Shown piece after piece: positions 23,001-30,669 of a stretch of 56,418 bases of DNA. The notes beneath the pieces are model-generated. The model did not search any database, was not told where the DNA came from, and saw only the letters and a program-made list of their open reading frames with translations. Source of the DNA: a virus; the IMG/VR virus record IMGVR_UViG_3300049595_000896, positions 1-56,418 of that record. One strand, 5' to 3'. Position 1 is the first letter of the stretch. Every line of letters starts with the position of its first letter. The position numbers and the translations under genes were made by a program.

Positions 23001-25902
23001 GAAGTTGCATGCCATTATTTTTAAAGTCGCTTACTAGATCATAGAGTTTGCTAGTAGGTAATAGATATTCACGTAATCTATATTCAGCGCTTCCAATCTT
23101 ACGCTCGCTAAGCTTAAAAATTTCTCGCTCATAATCGGTTAGCGTTTTATCATTTTCCAGTATATTAAATAGGTTCTGGCTTAAAGAACTAGAATGATTT
23201 ATTATGGCTTCTAAAGCCGTCATAACATTGTTTACTTTTGTTTTTACAGTTTTTTTCCTAAAATTTATTTTCTTTTTAATAATTGCGCCTTTAATTAGTT
23301 CACGTTCTTTATTGCCTTCTGCTATATATTTACGAAGAACAGAATTTACACCAGTCTCCCACGAGAGTTTTGCTTTTGGATCTGTTTCGCTGGTAACTCT
23401 TTTCATGAGATACGCGAGCGGATTTTTTTGATAATTTGGTGTACGTACAATATCTTCTTCAAGAAAGTCTTCGTAAGTCAGATCGGGCTCTTGCTCCCGT
23501 GCTTTTAGATATGCTTCATAAGACGCATTAGATTGAGCCGCCGCTTCAGGCGCAGCAGCTTCAGGCGCAGCAGCTTCAGGCGCAGCAGCTTCAGGCGCAG
23601 CAGCTTCAGGCGCAGGTCGCCGACGCGATCTACCGCGAGCTTTTATTTCTTCTGCACCCGGCGCGGTAGGTTGAACTTCAGGTGTAGGTTCAGGTGCAGC
23701 AGGAGGCGGTTCATCCACACCCCGACGCCCGCGCCGAAGAATGTAAGGACTAACTCGGGGCGGTGCACCGGCAGGAGTACCGAATGGTTGCTGGTAGCTG
23801 AACATATCCAGCTGTCCGCCCCTGAGCGAGCTAGGAATAGGAGGGGATACGGGCGGCGCAGGAGCAACGGGTGTAGCAGGAGCTTGTCCGAGCCCCTCTG
23901 GAGTAAACATCTCCATCTGTACGGGAGCAGCGGGAGCAGCGGGAGCAGCGGGAGCAACGGTGGGTACACCGGTTATATCAAATCCAGATCCCGGCTGACG
24001 CAATCCAGCGGCAGGACGTGGGAAGTTATCAGGGCCGAACGGAGGACCGAGGTCCAGTTCGCGCTGGACGCTGTAATCGACAGGCGGCGCAATAGGCGCA
24101 GTAGGCGCAACAGTTGCAGCAGGAGTTCCAACTTCTAACTGAGTCAGAAGATTTCTAAGGTCCTGAGGTGATTGGATTTCACCCCGGTCAAATGCTTGTT
24201 TTATAATGTTCCATTTAGGCTCTTTTTTGAACGCGGAGCTTTTATTGGGCCCATTAGTTAACGTGTCATACCAACCTTTGTAAAAGTTTTCCGATATTGC
24301 TTGCCCCATACCCCCAAACATATCGGAAATACCGGCACCCCTGCCCCTGCCTCTACGCGCAGCAGGTGGCTGGTTAAACAGATCTAGTTGTTCTGGTCCT
24401 GTGCGGGGTGCAGCAGGAGCCTGCCCAAGATCTGTCTCGGGGAACAACTCCATTTGTCCCGGCTTAGTTCCGAAAGCGTCTGCTGAGAAAAGTTCCCCCT
24501 GTGTGCCGGCAGGTGCAGGCAGCAGTAACGGAGCAGCAGGCGCAGCTTCTGGCGCAGCAGGAGTTTCTTGTTGCGTAGTTGACTTAAGTAGATCGACTTT
24601 CTGAAGCGCGTTGATTCCGCCGCCCGCAATGCCACCAAACGCAGCGCCTGCAGCAAACGAGTTTATCAGACGCTTGGCGTACTCATCGGAGTAGTCGGCG
24701 CCGGCAACCTGTTCGCCAGCCGCCATGAGGATAGCTTCCTGACCACCTTCGGTCGCGCCACCGCCCAATCCACCGATGGCAACACCTGACGCAACGCGCC
24801 GCCGCATAGACGGTTTTGTAGCTACAGAAGCAGGGTTGAGGATTTTGCTAAACGCAAAGAACTCGGGCAGCGCTTCAAGCGCGCCGTATGGCAAGCCGTA
24901 AGCCAGAGCAGCCATCTTGGCGTCTACATCATTTGCATCAACACCCTGCTGGCGCAGTTCGTTGTACACATCCGACGCGCCGATCCGGTAACTGTTGACC
25001 GCGCTAGCCGCCAAGGCGCCGTAATACCCGGCTTTTCCTTTAACTACAGGCGCAAGCGCATTCATCGTTGCAGTATCGCCCAATTTCTTGGCAGCTTGAT
25101 ACTTTGCGACATCCTCGGCAAAAGCTTTTTTGGCTTCCTTGGACAGAAGCTGCTTTGCCGTAGCCCTTGCACCAATACCTATCCCAGCACCAACACCACC
25201 AGTCGCAAGTGATTCAATGATGGACGGAGTGAATTGTCCGAGGGTAGCAACAAGAAACTCGCCTACGTCCCCAATGTCCTGAATACCGGTAAACTCTCTT
25301 TGAAACGGAGCCAGTTGCTCAATACGCTGTTGCGCACCCTGAACAATATCAGATCCGAGTTTCTCAGCCCCCACCAATTGCAGGCCGGACCCCACCAACT
25401 GCATAGATCCTTGCACGCCGAGGTCTACGTTCCGCCCAAATAAATCAAAAATCCCCGGTTCTTTGATAGTTTTCAGTAGGGCGTTATATCCATCTTCGCT
25501 TAGCGGCACCCAGTCTTGCACTTCATCGCGTGGCAACGGAGTAGGCGGACGGTTAAGATACTGTTCAGATTCAAGTGCGCTGGCAAAATCATCCTTGCCA
25601 AAGACAAAGCCGTTGACGCCTACCTTTCCAGTCGACGGACTATACCCAAGCTGCGGACCATAAGGGATTTGATAGGCAGGTTGTTCTTCCACAGGTGTAT
25701 CGTAACTCTGCCTGAGGTTCTGCAACTCAAGCCGCGCATTTCCAACTTGCTGACGCAATCCAACCAATGGATCAACTGGCGAAGGGGCAAGACCCCCCAA
25801 CCCGCCGCGAGCCTCAGGCGCTTGCACCCTAGCTGGTACGAAAATGTCTTTAAGTTTCTGGTCGAGTGTAGGGGTGGGTGGGTACCTGCCGGGAGGAAGC
25901 AT
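17053..25902 (-). CDS. Giant polyvalent virion protein with metallopeptidase motif
   Basis: The product has 2949 residues, about 16 percent of the genome. The ATG (25902) directly follows the TAA of the ejection protein upstream. The N-terminus has long Gly/Ala-rich helical, membrane-like segments (about 200-430), then Pro/Ala-rich low complexity with EAAAP repeats (near 760-790), an AT-rich lysine-rich insert (about 790-985), and a zinc-peptidase-like HETLGHFGLR (H1574, E1575, H1579) in the middle. Late hydrophobic segments lie near 2430 and 2625-2660, with a helical C-terminus. This is the layout of large polyvalent proteins, which are packaged and injected with phage DNA and carry several effector or protection domains. 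Position after a transglycosylase ejection protein supports injection. Confidence 0.85.
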   Translation of the reverse strand: MLPPGRYPPTPTLDQKLKDIFVPARVQAPEARGGLGGLAPSPVDPLVGLRQQVGNARLELQNLRQSYDTPVEEQPAYQIPYGPQLGYSPSTGKVGVNGFVFGKDDFASALESEQYLNRPPTPLPRDEVQDWVPLSEDGYNALLKTIKEPGIFDLFGRNVDLGVQGSMQLVGSGLQLVGAEKLGSDIVQGAQQRIEQLAPFQREFTGIQDIGDVGEFLVATLGQFTPSIIESLATGGVGAGIGIGARATAKQLLSKEAKKAFAEDVAKYQAAKKLGDTATMNALAPVVKGKAGYYGALAASAVNSYRIGASDVYNELRQQGVDANDVDAKMAALAYGLPYGALEALPEFFAFSKILNPASVATKPSMRRRVASGVAIGGLGGGATEGGQEAILMAAGEQVAGADYSDEYAKRLINSFAAGAAFGGIAGGGINALQKVDLLKSTTQQETPAAPEAAPAAPLLLPAPAGTQGELFSADAFGTKPGQMELFPETDLGQAPAAPRTGPEQLDLFNQPPAARRGRGRGAGISDMFGGMGQAISENFYKGWYDTLTNGPNKSSAFKKEPKWNIIKQAFDRGEIQSPQDLRNLLTQLEVGTPAATVAPTAPIAPPVDYSVQRELDLGPPFGPDNFPRPAAGLRQPGSGFDITGVPTVAPAAPAAPAAPVQMEMFTPEGLGQAPATPVAPAPPVSPPIPSSLRGGQLDMFSYQQPFGTPAGAPPRVSPYILRRGRRGVDEPPPAAPEPTPEVQPTAPGAEEIKARGRSRRRPAPEAAAPEAAAPEAAAPEAAAPEAAAQSNASYEAYLKAREQEPDLTYEDFLEEDIVRTPNYQKNPLAYLMKRVTSETDPKAKLSWETGVNSVLRKYIAEGNKERELIKGAIIKKKINFRKKTVKTKVNNVMTALEAIINHSSSLSQNLFNILENDKTLTDYEREIFKLSERKIGSAEYRLREYLLPTSKLYDLVSDFKNNGMQLPAYNKVIKEILSSYDALAGMLDQFAASQDIDPNPPGGGGGGVTKIRKEAAAKPAAPEAAAPKGEALKEKPKGAAVDENDGAVRVGREAGLRYVEYQTSVLAINERLQFAIEDSDKAVRLFDKNPAAAIRSIAQNVIAAVGNRKYAVSNTLKKLKTDLENLAARASAGEDTNVLKQEFEELVSQLKNEYAAFRKREAALVPKERGPAPVAGAEQPAAAGATAGGRRAGPAARKGAAETGPAKDQGVPKEAPVRQIKTLEQAQEALVAHATNPTLTATIAGSEQFANAALKIVDAAFFDTTWDATDKKKAEREAVIDRLNTLILNEQQRKLFNAAFLIKLNAPARESIQARANTGKFKGRERPWYTYAKLHGLLAGIREGIRVTNIPEADKKSGVAAGVSEEASKVRPADPENQPVQDDTIDLTSGKPKRAIDFLARALEIQYNSSVMPELTGSKRSNAVKDYINDAIDSYDPAIDGGESFLGSPLSSFQQKDGKLEYKALEKAIANASKGSFIRTDGREIKTAVDWIKSKNTVNKILAKLHVKPTAHVYKNLEALRRANPDLYRRADAARTDGAFATTPFAGYSFGNEIIILTDQIKTEQELKFVLAHETLGHFGLRSIMTDKELNDVLFKLLNENQSFQRKVLRHAAIYKDFTDKARDAFLTAKNKNFYEATKMPAGFNMNLIEAAEEVLSDYAAELDNNILFRVWNAIKDALNKIGIKFGDETARYFIRQAGRYLRTGDTTFISPAILEQNMRKLATEAVIGRFSASPQPSSVSAAIAGAVDLKTEVAADNTLSKRLPRSASAAVTSSRQLLRFLGKGTSKILEKVQSLDSIGDLSQGINELYNLFKEQSSFTQRLLQKYNNLTKKTQSAAFATNEQRLLAGKMAAFFTLYRQNRLTDKAEQGKLDKIGEIGDISQGFFVFNTKNLDEVLGMAKPDIEMFKKGFEVNVSAEAAQLKVPQTALKMQAIPGLTEDSKEWIIFNELLAVEQEKTKDILQSKYERYLELIKETNDKFARIQTASKAPLTPDQLKFFYDLRDKYMELIHLAENDKGKLEVVSLPTAKTIGRGMEFVVEVMMALHDKAKVKDWAEGTADTPAAKYYKDPAFKHIVDKIPEMNQLGITKSHQIGFIKPIFTNLAAEEQTLVLAEQNAKRTIGMGYVPLLRRGKWNVRLEAYDPDTGRVVTIGDGIRSQLPFYMAADEDEATMIASRLSVFENREFLLPTDDYARDNYSEKSVTVKFRVTTSETAKNPPLGHAIDFSDFLRALTKINVNLTAQEQVNVIQALTGMEDAIRRVLLRSGTVGWDPDIIQSVSIDTQTGAHVASKNRYSFRTDEIMSNDKNWRGDRELLKRLERELEDAKASGNQALVTIAAQRYAEYAYRYVHMADRKPNAPEIIKIGNEKLETKGYGERYRDEAKRLLTFYAQSTNIIDSTQGFLTETAAPLKNFAVLLQLGMNFSSALLNLVTIVFNVIPYLGTHNAQRGYGGGFGLTAASQEVIQALNQLRDFVFNDAESLRQMIDKNEYGKYGLTFDEAVFLLNQTEEGNLQPALTNTLLQTARGGVKSNIQAKAEKVWMGMFTYTEQLSRRATALAAYRLYRKRAVAAGIPEAEFTAKNKLALLQSEAFKDVYRQAGTAVDKTNGDYSLYNRPELFRNHFTQFIFMYKMIVVITVQMVAALPLKGKMYYLAAVLILAGFKGLPFAENLFDLIDTLAQFFDIPLGSIEAAALEMLEGIAPGLGAVGMNGLANLAGLDIASKTGMGAPVPAMGIARAGADTGRELMELAGPVFSAMYGTLDTSFQLAHWGAAQLGVGYEKATLPEILRNAPSSGIKGFADGLTYLSDGRITDAKGRVVSNDVSMTVIIGRMLGFYPTEAANSNTAIRLSTYAADYAKALKADFRSRYVQAYLKKDYARMRETLEDVRRFNEGARGTEFFIRDFERNAIKSAKEAATPAAARYLKVAPEASKGMVEDLINIYGLDEGTE
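23543..23617 (-). repeat. 15-bp tandem repeats encoding EAAAP units
   Basis: The unit GCTTCAGGCGCAGCA (plus strand) is repeated in tandem at 23543, 23558, 23573 and 23588, with a fifth partial copy to about 23615. On the minus strand it encodes Glu-Ala-Ala-Ala-Pro units, a rigid linker inside the polyvalent protein. Near-identical copies suggest recent slippage expansion, so copy number may vary. A smaller 9-bp GGGAGCAGC repeat lies near 23930-23960. Confidence 0.9.
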
Positions 25903-27963
25903 TTACTGAGGTACTCCCGGCATAAGCGATGCGCCCATAATTTGTACTAGCTTGACCGGACCACTTAGCGTGCCGCTTTGGTCTCGGCTTTGTGTTACTT
26001 GGTAAAAATTGTTTCCGATAATAGCAAGCGTAACCGACTGTCCGGAAGCGTCGTATCCGTTATAGAATTTTGGCTCTACGGTTTTTTTGCCTGCTGCTTG
26101 AGCGGCAAGTTTGGCAGTATCCATTGCCTGAGCGTACGAGTAATCACCTTTGAGCTGTTCCTTAAGAGCGTCAACTTGGCCTTGCACCAAAATTTCTTGA
26201 AGCTTGAATCCGCTCTGAGCTTCCAGTTCCGCCAGTTTTGAGGCGAGCGTGATTTGCGTTTCTGCCTGTTTCTTCTGTGTCTCAGTAACTGCAGCAGCAA
26301 ACCCGGAATCAAAAGCCATACGACCTTTGTAGATAATATCTTGTTTTGTAAGTCCTTGATTTGTGACTCTACCGTTTACAACCTCGTTGTAAAGACCGTC
26401 CGATCTAGGTTGCAACTGATAGTATCCGGGTTCTTGGCCATACATTATGGACATTACAGATGAAAAACGACCTGTACTTGTTGGATCAACAGCAAGATCC
26501 CCAAGGCTTGCCAGACCTTGTACCAGTACAAGTTGGTTATCGATCTCTCTGATCTGCGCAATAAGTTGCGAACGGACGCCCGGTATCCCAAGGCTTTGCG
26601 CTTCGTTTGCCTGCCGCACAAGTTCTTGACGGTCTGCAACCAGACGGTTCAGCGTGTTCCCGACGATAGGAAGCGCCGCTGTATAATCCCTGTCTTGCGC
26701 CTGCTCCGCAGGTGGTAGTATCGCGTTGGACGCTGCAGTTTGTGGAACGCCTAGTTGCGCTCCAGTGCCAGTGGCTTGTCTGGCATAATTTCTATTTACT
26801 CTGTCTATATAGCCCTGTGTTTCTTTTGGAAGATCTTCTGTCTTAGCGCCTTTGCTGATCCATTCTTCTGCAAACGCAGGACCTGCGTTATAAGCAACCA
26901 GTGCATGCGTAGGGTCTTTAAACTTTTGCAGCATGGCGGCGAGGTATTCAACACCAACTCGCTCGCGTTCTGCATCGCTATCGTTTTGCGCAGGGCGGAT
27001 TCCAAACCCGGGGTCTTTCAAGGTAGCAGGCATAACTTGCATACGCCCGACAGCGCCCTTCGGGCTTACAGCTTCAGGGTTTCCAGCGGACTCAGCCATC
27101 ATTACGGCTTGCGCAAAATTTGAAAATTGCCCGGCAGGTTGGTCAGCTATAAACTTAGGAACCGGAGCAAGCGCTCTTGCTGCAGCAGAAGGAGTACCGG
27201 CTGGAGTGACAGGGGCAGAAGAAAATGCGGCAGGCGGCAATCCTGCGAGTTGAGCATTTAATCTGGCTAACACGTCTGACTGGTAGGAAAAATCTTTTTT
27301 AAGTTTATCTATTCTAGCTAAAAGTTTCTGCCGTTCTTGCGCAGACATTAGCGACGAAGTTGCTTGCGCCCCGCCCAAAGCCCCTCCGCTGTAAGTCGGC
27401 CAGCCCTTCCGGACATAGTCGGTGTTTCTATTTATCTGACTGGATAGACTTTTAATTTCAGCGTCGATGTTTTTTAGTGTATTTTCTAATTCTGTTTTAG
27501 TCTTTAAAGCAACTGCTCGGTCAAACCGAATCCCTCCCTCGGGTCTAAAACTTGCTCCGACTCCTGATCCGGTAGCAGCAGACGCAGCAGACGTTACATA
27601 CGCCGCACCTTGACCTAATACATCTGCGTTTAAACCGGCGAACGGAACTACAGGAGCAGCGGCAGCAGGAGCGGCAGCAGGAGCAACGACAGGAGCAGGG
27701 GCAGCCTTGCGCGCTTGATAAGCAGACATCAAAGTTCCTTCGATGCCTAAAGTAGGCGCAGTCGTCGGTGCAACCAGTTGAGGCGTAGTTGGTATGGCCA
27801 AGTTGCTTTCAGCAACTTCTTTCGCATAGGCAACCCGACGAGCTTCCTGCTCGTCCGCAAAACGCTGCTGGTTGCGCATGCTTTCAAGCGCCGCCGCTTC
27901 CCCTTGGTTTACAGCACCCGGCCCAGCACCAAGACTACGGACAAAAAACCCGCCGATGCTCAT
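25903..27963 (-). CDS. Ejection protein with lytic transglycosylase domain
   Basis: The product has 686 residues. A soluble lytic transglycosylase domain is clear: AESAGNP (catalytic Glu291), GAVGRMQVMP, and AYNAGP. The N-terminal part is Pro/Ala-rich with a coiled coil (about 150-230); the C-terminal part is mainly helical. Such virion proteins enter the envelope at infection and open the peptidoglycan for DNA ejection. It lies between two other internal-virion-type genes, and its TAA stop directly abuts the ATG of the polyvalent protein. Confidence 0.9.
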   Translation of the reverse strand: MSIGGFFVRSLGAGPGAVNQGEAAALESMRNQQRFADEQEARRVAYAKEVAESNLAIPTTPQLVAPTTAPTLGIEGTLMSAYQARKAAPAPVVAPAAAPAAAAPVVPFAGLNADVLGQGAAYVTSAASAATGSGVGASFRPEGGIRFDRAVALKTKTELENTLKNIDAEIKSLSSQINRNTDYVRKGWPTYSGGALGGAQATSSLMSAQERQKLLARIDKLKKDFSYQSDVLARLNAQLAGLPPAAFSSAPVTPAGTPSAAARALAPVPKFIADQPAGQFSNFAQAVMMAESAGNPEAVSPKGAVGRMQVMPATLKDPGFGIRPAQNDSDAERERVGVEYLAAMLQKFKDPTHALVAYNAGPAFAEEWISKGAKTEDLPKETQGYIDRVNRNYARQATGTGAQLGVPQTAASNAILPPAEQAQDRDYTAALPIVGNTLNRLVADRQELVRQANEAQSLGIPGVRSQLIAQIREIDNQLVLVQGLASLGDLAVDPTSTGRFSSVMSIMYGQEPGYYQLQPRSDGLYNEVVNGRVTNQGLTKQDIIYKGRMAFDSGFAAAVTETQKKQAETQITLASKLAELEAQSGFKLQEILVQGQVDALKEQLKGDYSYAQAMDTAKLAAQAAGKKTVEPKFYNGYDASGQSVTLAIIGNNFYQVTQSRDQSGTLSGPVKLVQIMGASLMPGVPQ

Positions 27964-27967
27964 GAGA

Positions 27968-29131
27968 TTATCCCTGTCCCGGGGTAGTCTTAAACGAACC
28001 GAAGCCGCCTTGCGGAGGAGGATTATTTCCAGTAACGGGCCGCCTAGGCGGTCTTCTAAACTGAGGGGTCGTCAGTCTTGTGGTCCAATCAGAGAATGTT
28101 TGTGTTAGTCCAGCTTGTTGCTGGTCTGCGCGCTGTCTGTACGGTTCATACATATTAAGTAATTGTCCGGCTGCGCCTTCAGGTGCAGTTTTAGGTAGCG
28201 CATTAAGCCCAGCTTGCCGCAGGTTTGCCTGATACTGCTGTCCGGAAAGTAGGCCCTGCCCATAGGCTCCAGCCATATTGCGGCTAACGCCAAGGTTAAT
28301 CCGCCGTTCCTCAGCTGACAATCCTTCTGGGCGCATCTGGCCAAAACGCTCAGCATAGTTTTCTGCAGCTTGCTTCTTCATCGCTTCGCCACGAAGTTGC
28401 TGGGCTTGTGCCGCTTCCTGTGCAAAATATTGCGGGTTGAAGTAGTTTGACTGACCAATCAGATCCTGAGCTGTTTTAAGTTGCAGATCAAAAAGCTGTT
28501 TGTTCTGCTGCTGTATGGACTGAAGTTCATCTTTCCGCATCTCAACAAGCTGGCGCTCGTAATCAGACAGCCCCGCCATTGGGTCTGCTGTCATAGCCCC
28601 TGAAACCAGCATGGCCCCAGCGCGAAGGGTGATATCTGCTAGCGCCTCCGGATTAGTTACAGCCTCGGCTATCTTTGTTGGAGTTTGTGCAAGAGCCGCC
28701 ATAAACTTTTCGCCAAAGCTTGGTTCCGGCCATCCGGGGAGAGACGCCGGGTTTTTCGACGCAAGTTCTCGTCCTATCTGCCCTATCATACCAGAGCTAG
28801 ACATAGATCCACTCAGCGTTGGGCTTGTTCCTCCTACGTTTAGTCCGGCTCCTCCCGCGCTTGCACCTGCACCTGCACCTGCACCGGTTCCTCCGCCTAT
28901 CATAGGCGCTCCGCTAAGCCCTGCGTTCAGGCCTGAGGCGATACCCCCAAACAACGCGCCTTGCGCTACGTTGCCTCCTGTAAGTGCAGCATTGGCTGCC
29001 CCAAGACCCGCACCAACTGCAGCAGACCCCAGCCACCCAGACATCCCGAGCGCACCTGCGATAGGGCCAGCAACAAAAGGTATTGCAATGGAAGCTACAA
29101 AGCCGAGAACTTTCTTGACGCCTTTAGACAT
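27968..29131 (-). CDS. Putative internal virion/ejection protein, Gly/Ala-rich
   Basis: The product has 387 residues. The first 100 residues are hydrophobic and Gly/Ala-rich (IAIPFVAGPIAGALG, then GAGAGAGASAG), suggesting membrane insertion. A long helical, Gln-rich region follows (RKDELQSIQQQNKQLFDLQ), with a Pro-rich tail. Size and position, just before the transglycosylase and polyvalent proteins, fit the first ejection protein of podoviruses. It overlaps the acetyltransferase-like gene by 8 nt. Confidence 0.65.
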   Translation of the reverse strand: MSKGVKKVLGFVASIAIPFVAGPIAGALGMSGWLGSAAVGAGLGAANAALTGGNVAQGALFGGIASGLNAGLSGAPMIGGGTGAGAGAGASAGGAGLNVGGTSPTLSGSMSSSGMIGQIGRELASKNPASLPGWPEPSFGEKFMAALAQTPTKIAEAVTNPEALADITLRAGAMLVSGAMTADPMAGLSDYERQLVEMRKDELQSIQQQNKQLFDLQLKTAQDLIGQSNYFNPQYFAQEAAQAQQLRGEAMKKQAAENYAERFGQMRPEGLSAEERRINLGVSRNMAGAYGQGLLSGQQYQANLRQAGLNALPKTAPEGAAGQLLNMYEPYRQRADQQQAGLTQTFSDWTTRLTTPQFRRPPRRPVTGNNPPPQGGFGSFKTTPGQG

Positions 29132-29561
29132 TACTCACCTGTAAATCCATTCTGACGTAGGTGCAGGACTTGTTGAACCCGAACTTTTTGAGGTAGATAT
29201 TAGCAAGTCTTTGGTTAGCATACGTGTCAAGAAACGTAGCGCCATTGGCGCAGAGCCAGTCAAGGATGGGCTGCCAGAAGTAGGCTTTGACTTTCATAAG
29301 GTTCCGCCCTCCCATCCCGAGTATTTCCGCCCCTTTATTACCGTTTACTTCACAGAACCTCAACGCAACTGTACAGACTACCCTGTCTTTTTCCATAGCC
29401 GCAAAGATACCACACATTCCTGTTTGCGCTAGTAGATATATCTGAGTAGCAGTAGCATCAGCGTGTACAATTTCATTACTGGCGCAGGATGCGTCGTATA
29501 TACTTTCCAGCTGGGGCCACAGTTCTGTGACCTGTTCAGCTGTTAGAAGATGAAGGTCCAT
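29124..29561 (-). CDS. GNAT-like acetyltransferase-fold protein
   Basis: The product has 145 residues. The pattern MDLHLLTAEQVTELWPQLE, a central GMGGRNLMKVK segment and C-terminal ANQRLANIYLKKFGF match GNAT-fold proteins often encoded beside internal virion genes in podoviruses (the gp13-like place in T7-type phages). A catalytic function is not certain; it may be an assembly factor. It overlaps both neighbours slightly (8 and 26 nt). Confidence 0.75.
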   Translation of the reverse strand: MDLHLLTAEQVTELWPQLESIYDASCASNEIVHADATATQIYLLAQTGMCGIFAAMEKDRVVCTVALRFCEVNGNKGAEILGMGGRNLMKVKAYFWQPILDWLCANGATFLDTYANQRLANIYLKKFGFNKSCTYVRMDLQVSNV

Positions 29562-30312
29562 TATCTTTCCCGATCATTTTGTCGAAGAAGTCCGTACCCT
29601 TTCTGCGGACCACCTCTGCCGGGATAACATACTCACCTTCATGTGCAATAATAGGCACGCTGCCGTCCTTGTTTTTGCTAGTCTGCGGGAGGGCCCCGCC
29701 CATCCGCATTGAGGCCACCGGGGGCTGCATAGCCGCCTGCGGCATAGGAGCCTGAGGCATACCCCCTTGAGGCTGCATAGCCCCACCCTGCGATACAGTC
29801 TGCGCCGCCCGCGCCGCAAGAAGGATAGCAAAAACAAGACCTTGGTCATATTGTTGCGGGAGGTCTTGTTCTGTAGCGATGCCCTGCTGAATGGCGAACT
29901 GCCTGATCTGCGGATACATCTGAGGGTTCTGCGCAGCCACCTTGGCAAGCTGCGTCATCATGTTCAGTTCCTGCGGCGTAAGCTCCCCAGACTGAAGCCC
30001 AGACATAATGGCCTGCTGTATCTGCTGCACCTGCTGCGGATGGTTCTGAGCGAACCTCTGGATCTCCACGTCCATAGCTTGAGCGGACACAGGTGCAGCA
30101 GGCTGCCCCGCAGGAGCGAGACCGCCTTGCGGTCTGATAGGCATACCGCCCGGACCCACCATACCGCCTTCCTGATAAGTAGGCAGGATACCAAGTTGGC
30201 GCAGTTCCTGCATCCCCCGCTGGGTTGCCTCATCCACTGGCTGCTGGATGGGCATGGCCATCAGCTTTTGCAGGTTCGGCGGGAGGTCCAGTGATTCATT
30301 CATACGAGCCAC
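29536..30312 (-). CDS. Virion-associated protein, Gln/Pro/Met-rich
   Basis: The product has 258 residues, rich in Gln, Pro and Met, with PQGGMPQAPMPQA repeats. The C-terminal segment ending IPAEVVRRKGTDFFDKMI is a conserved pattern in many phage structural genes of this neighbourhood. It lies between the nozzle genes and the internal virion genes, so a tail or internal virion role is likely; exact function is unknown. Confidence 0.65.
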   Translation of the reverse strand: MARMNESLDLPPNLQKLMAMPIQQPVDEATQRGMQELRQLGILPTYQEGGMVGPGGMPIRPQGGLAPAGQPAAPVSAQAMDVEIQRFAQNHPQQVQQIQQAIMSGLQSGELTPQELNMMTQLAKVAAQNPQMYPQIRQFAIQQGIATEQDLPQQYDQGLVFAILLAARAAQTVSQGGAMQPQGGMPQAPMPQAAMQPPVASMRMGGALPQTSKNKDGSVPIIAHEGEYVIPAEVVRRKGTDFFDKMIGKDNGPSSSNS

Positions 30313-30321
30313 GATTTACTC

Positions 30322-30669
30322 CTAGACCTTCAGCTGTTGAATAAGTGCATTGAGTGTAGCCCGTATATTAGCTACATCATTTGCGAGTTTTTGTACATCA
30401 GATATAAGTCTGCCGAAATCTTCCAGCCCTGCTACTTGTGTACCACTAATAACAAACCCTGCACCTGTGGCGGATACCCGCGTCATTGTCTGATCAGGGG
30501 CCGTCCCTACGACAACCTGCCCTCTTACAAGCGCCCGGCTTGCGCGATCAGACTCACCCCGTGAACCTATGAGAAGCTCCACGTTCTCCTTCAGGGCCCC
30601 TAGGATCTGCACTTCCGTAGGAGTGATATTGGACTGGGGCAGGGCAGGTATAGCAGAGAAGCGCGCCAT
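30322..30669 (-). CDS. Small tail-associated protein
   Basis: The product has 115 residues. The ATG (30669) overlaps the nozzle stop as TGATG; a GTG one codon upstream is also possible. A short Pro-containing N-terminus leads to a strand-rich middle (RGQVVVGTAPDQTMTRV) and a helical C-terminal coiled coil (LISDVQKLANDVANIRATL). Coupling to the nozzle gene suggests a tail component. No named family is recognised. Confidence 0.6.
   Translation of the reverse strand: MARFSAIPALPQSNITPTEVQILGALKENVELLIGSRGESDRASRALVRGQVVVGTAPDQTMTRVSATGAGFVISGTQVAGLEDFGRLISDVQKLANDVANIRATLNALIQQLKV

Noticed and set aside
23543-23617. CRISPR-like repeat array
   Set aside because: The 15-bp units are directly adjacent without spacers and are coding.
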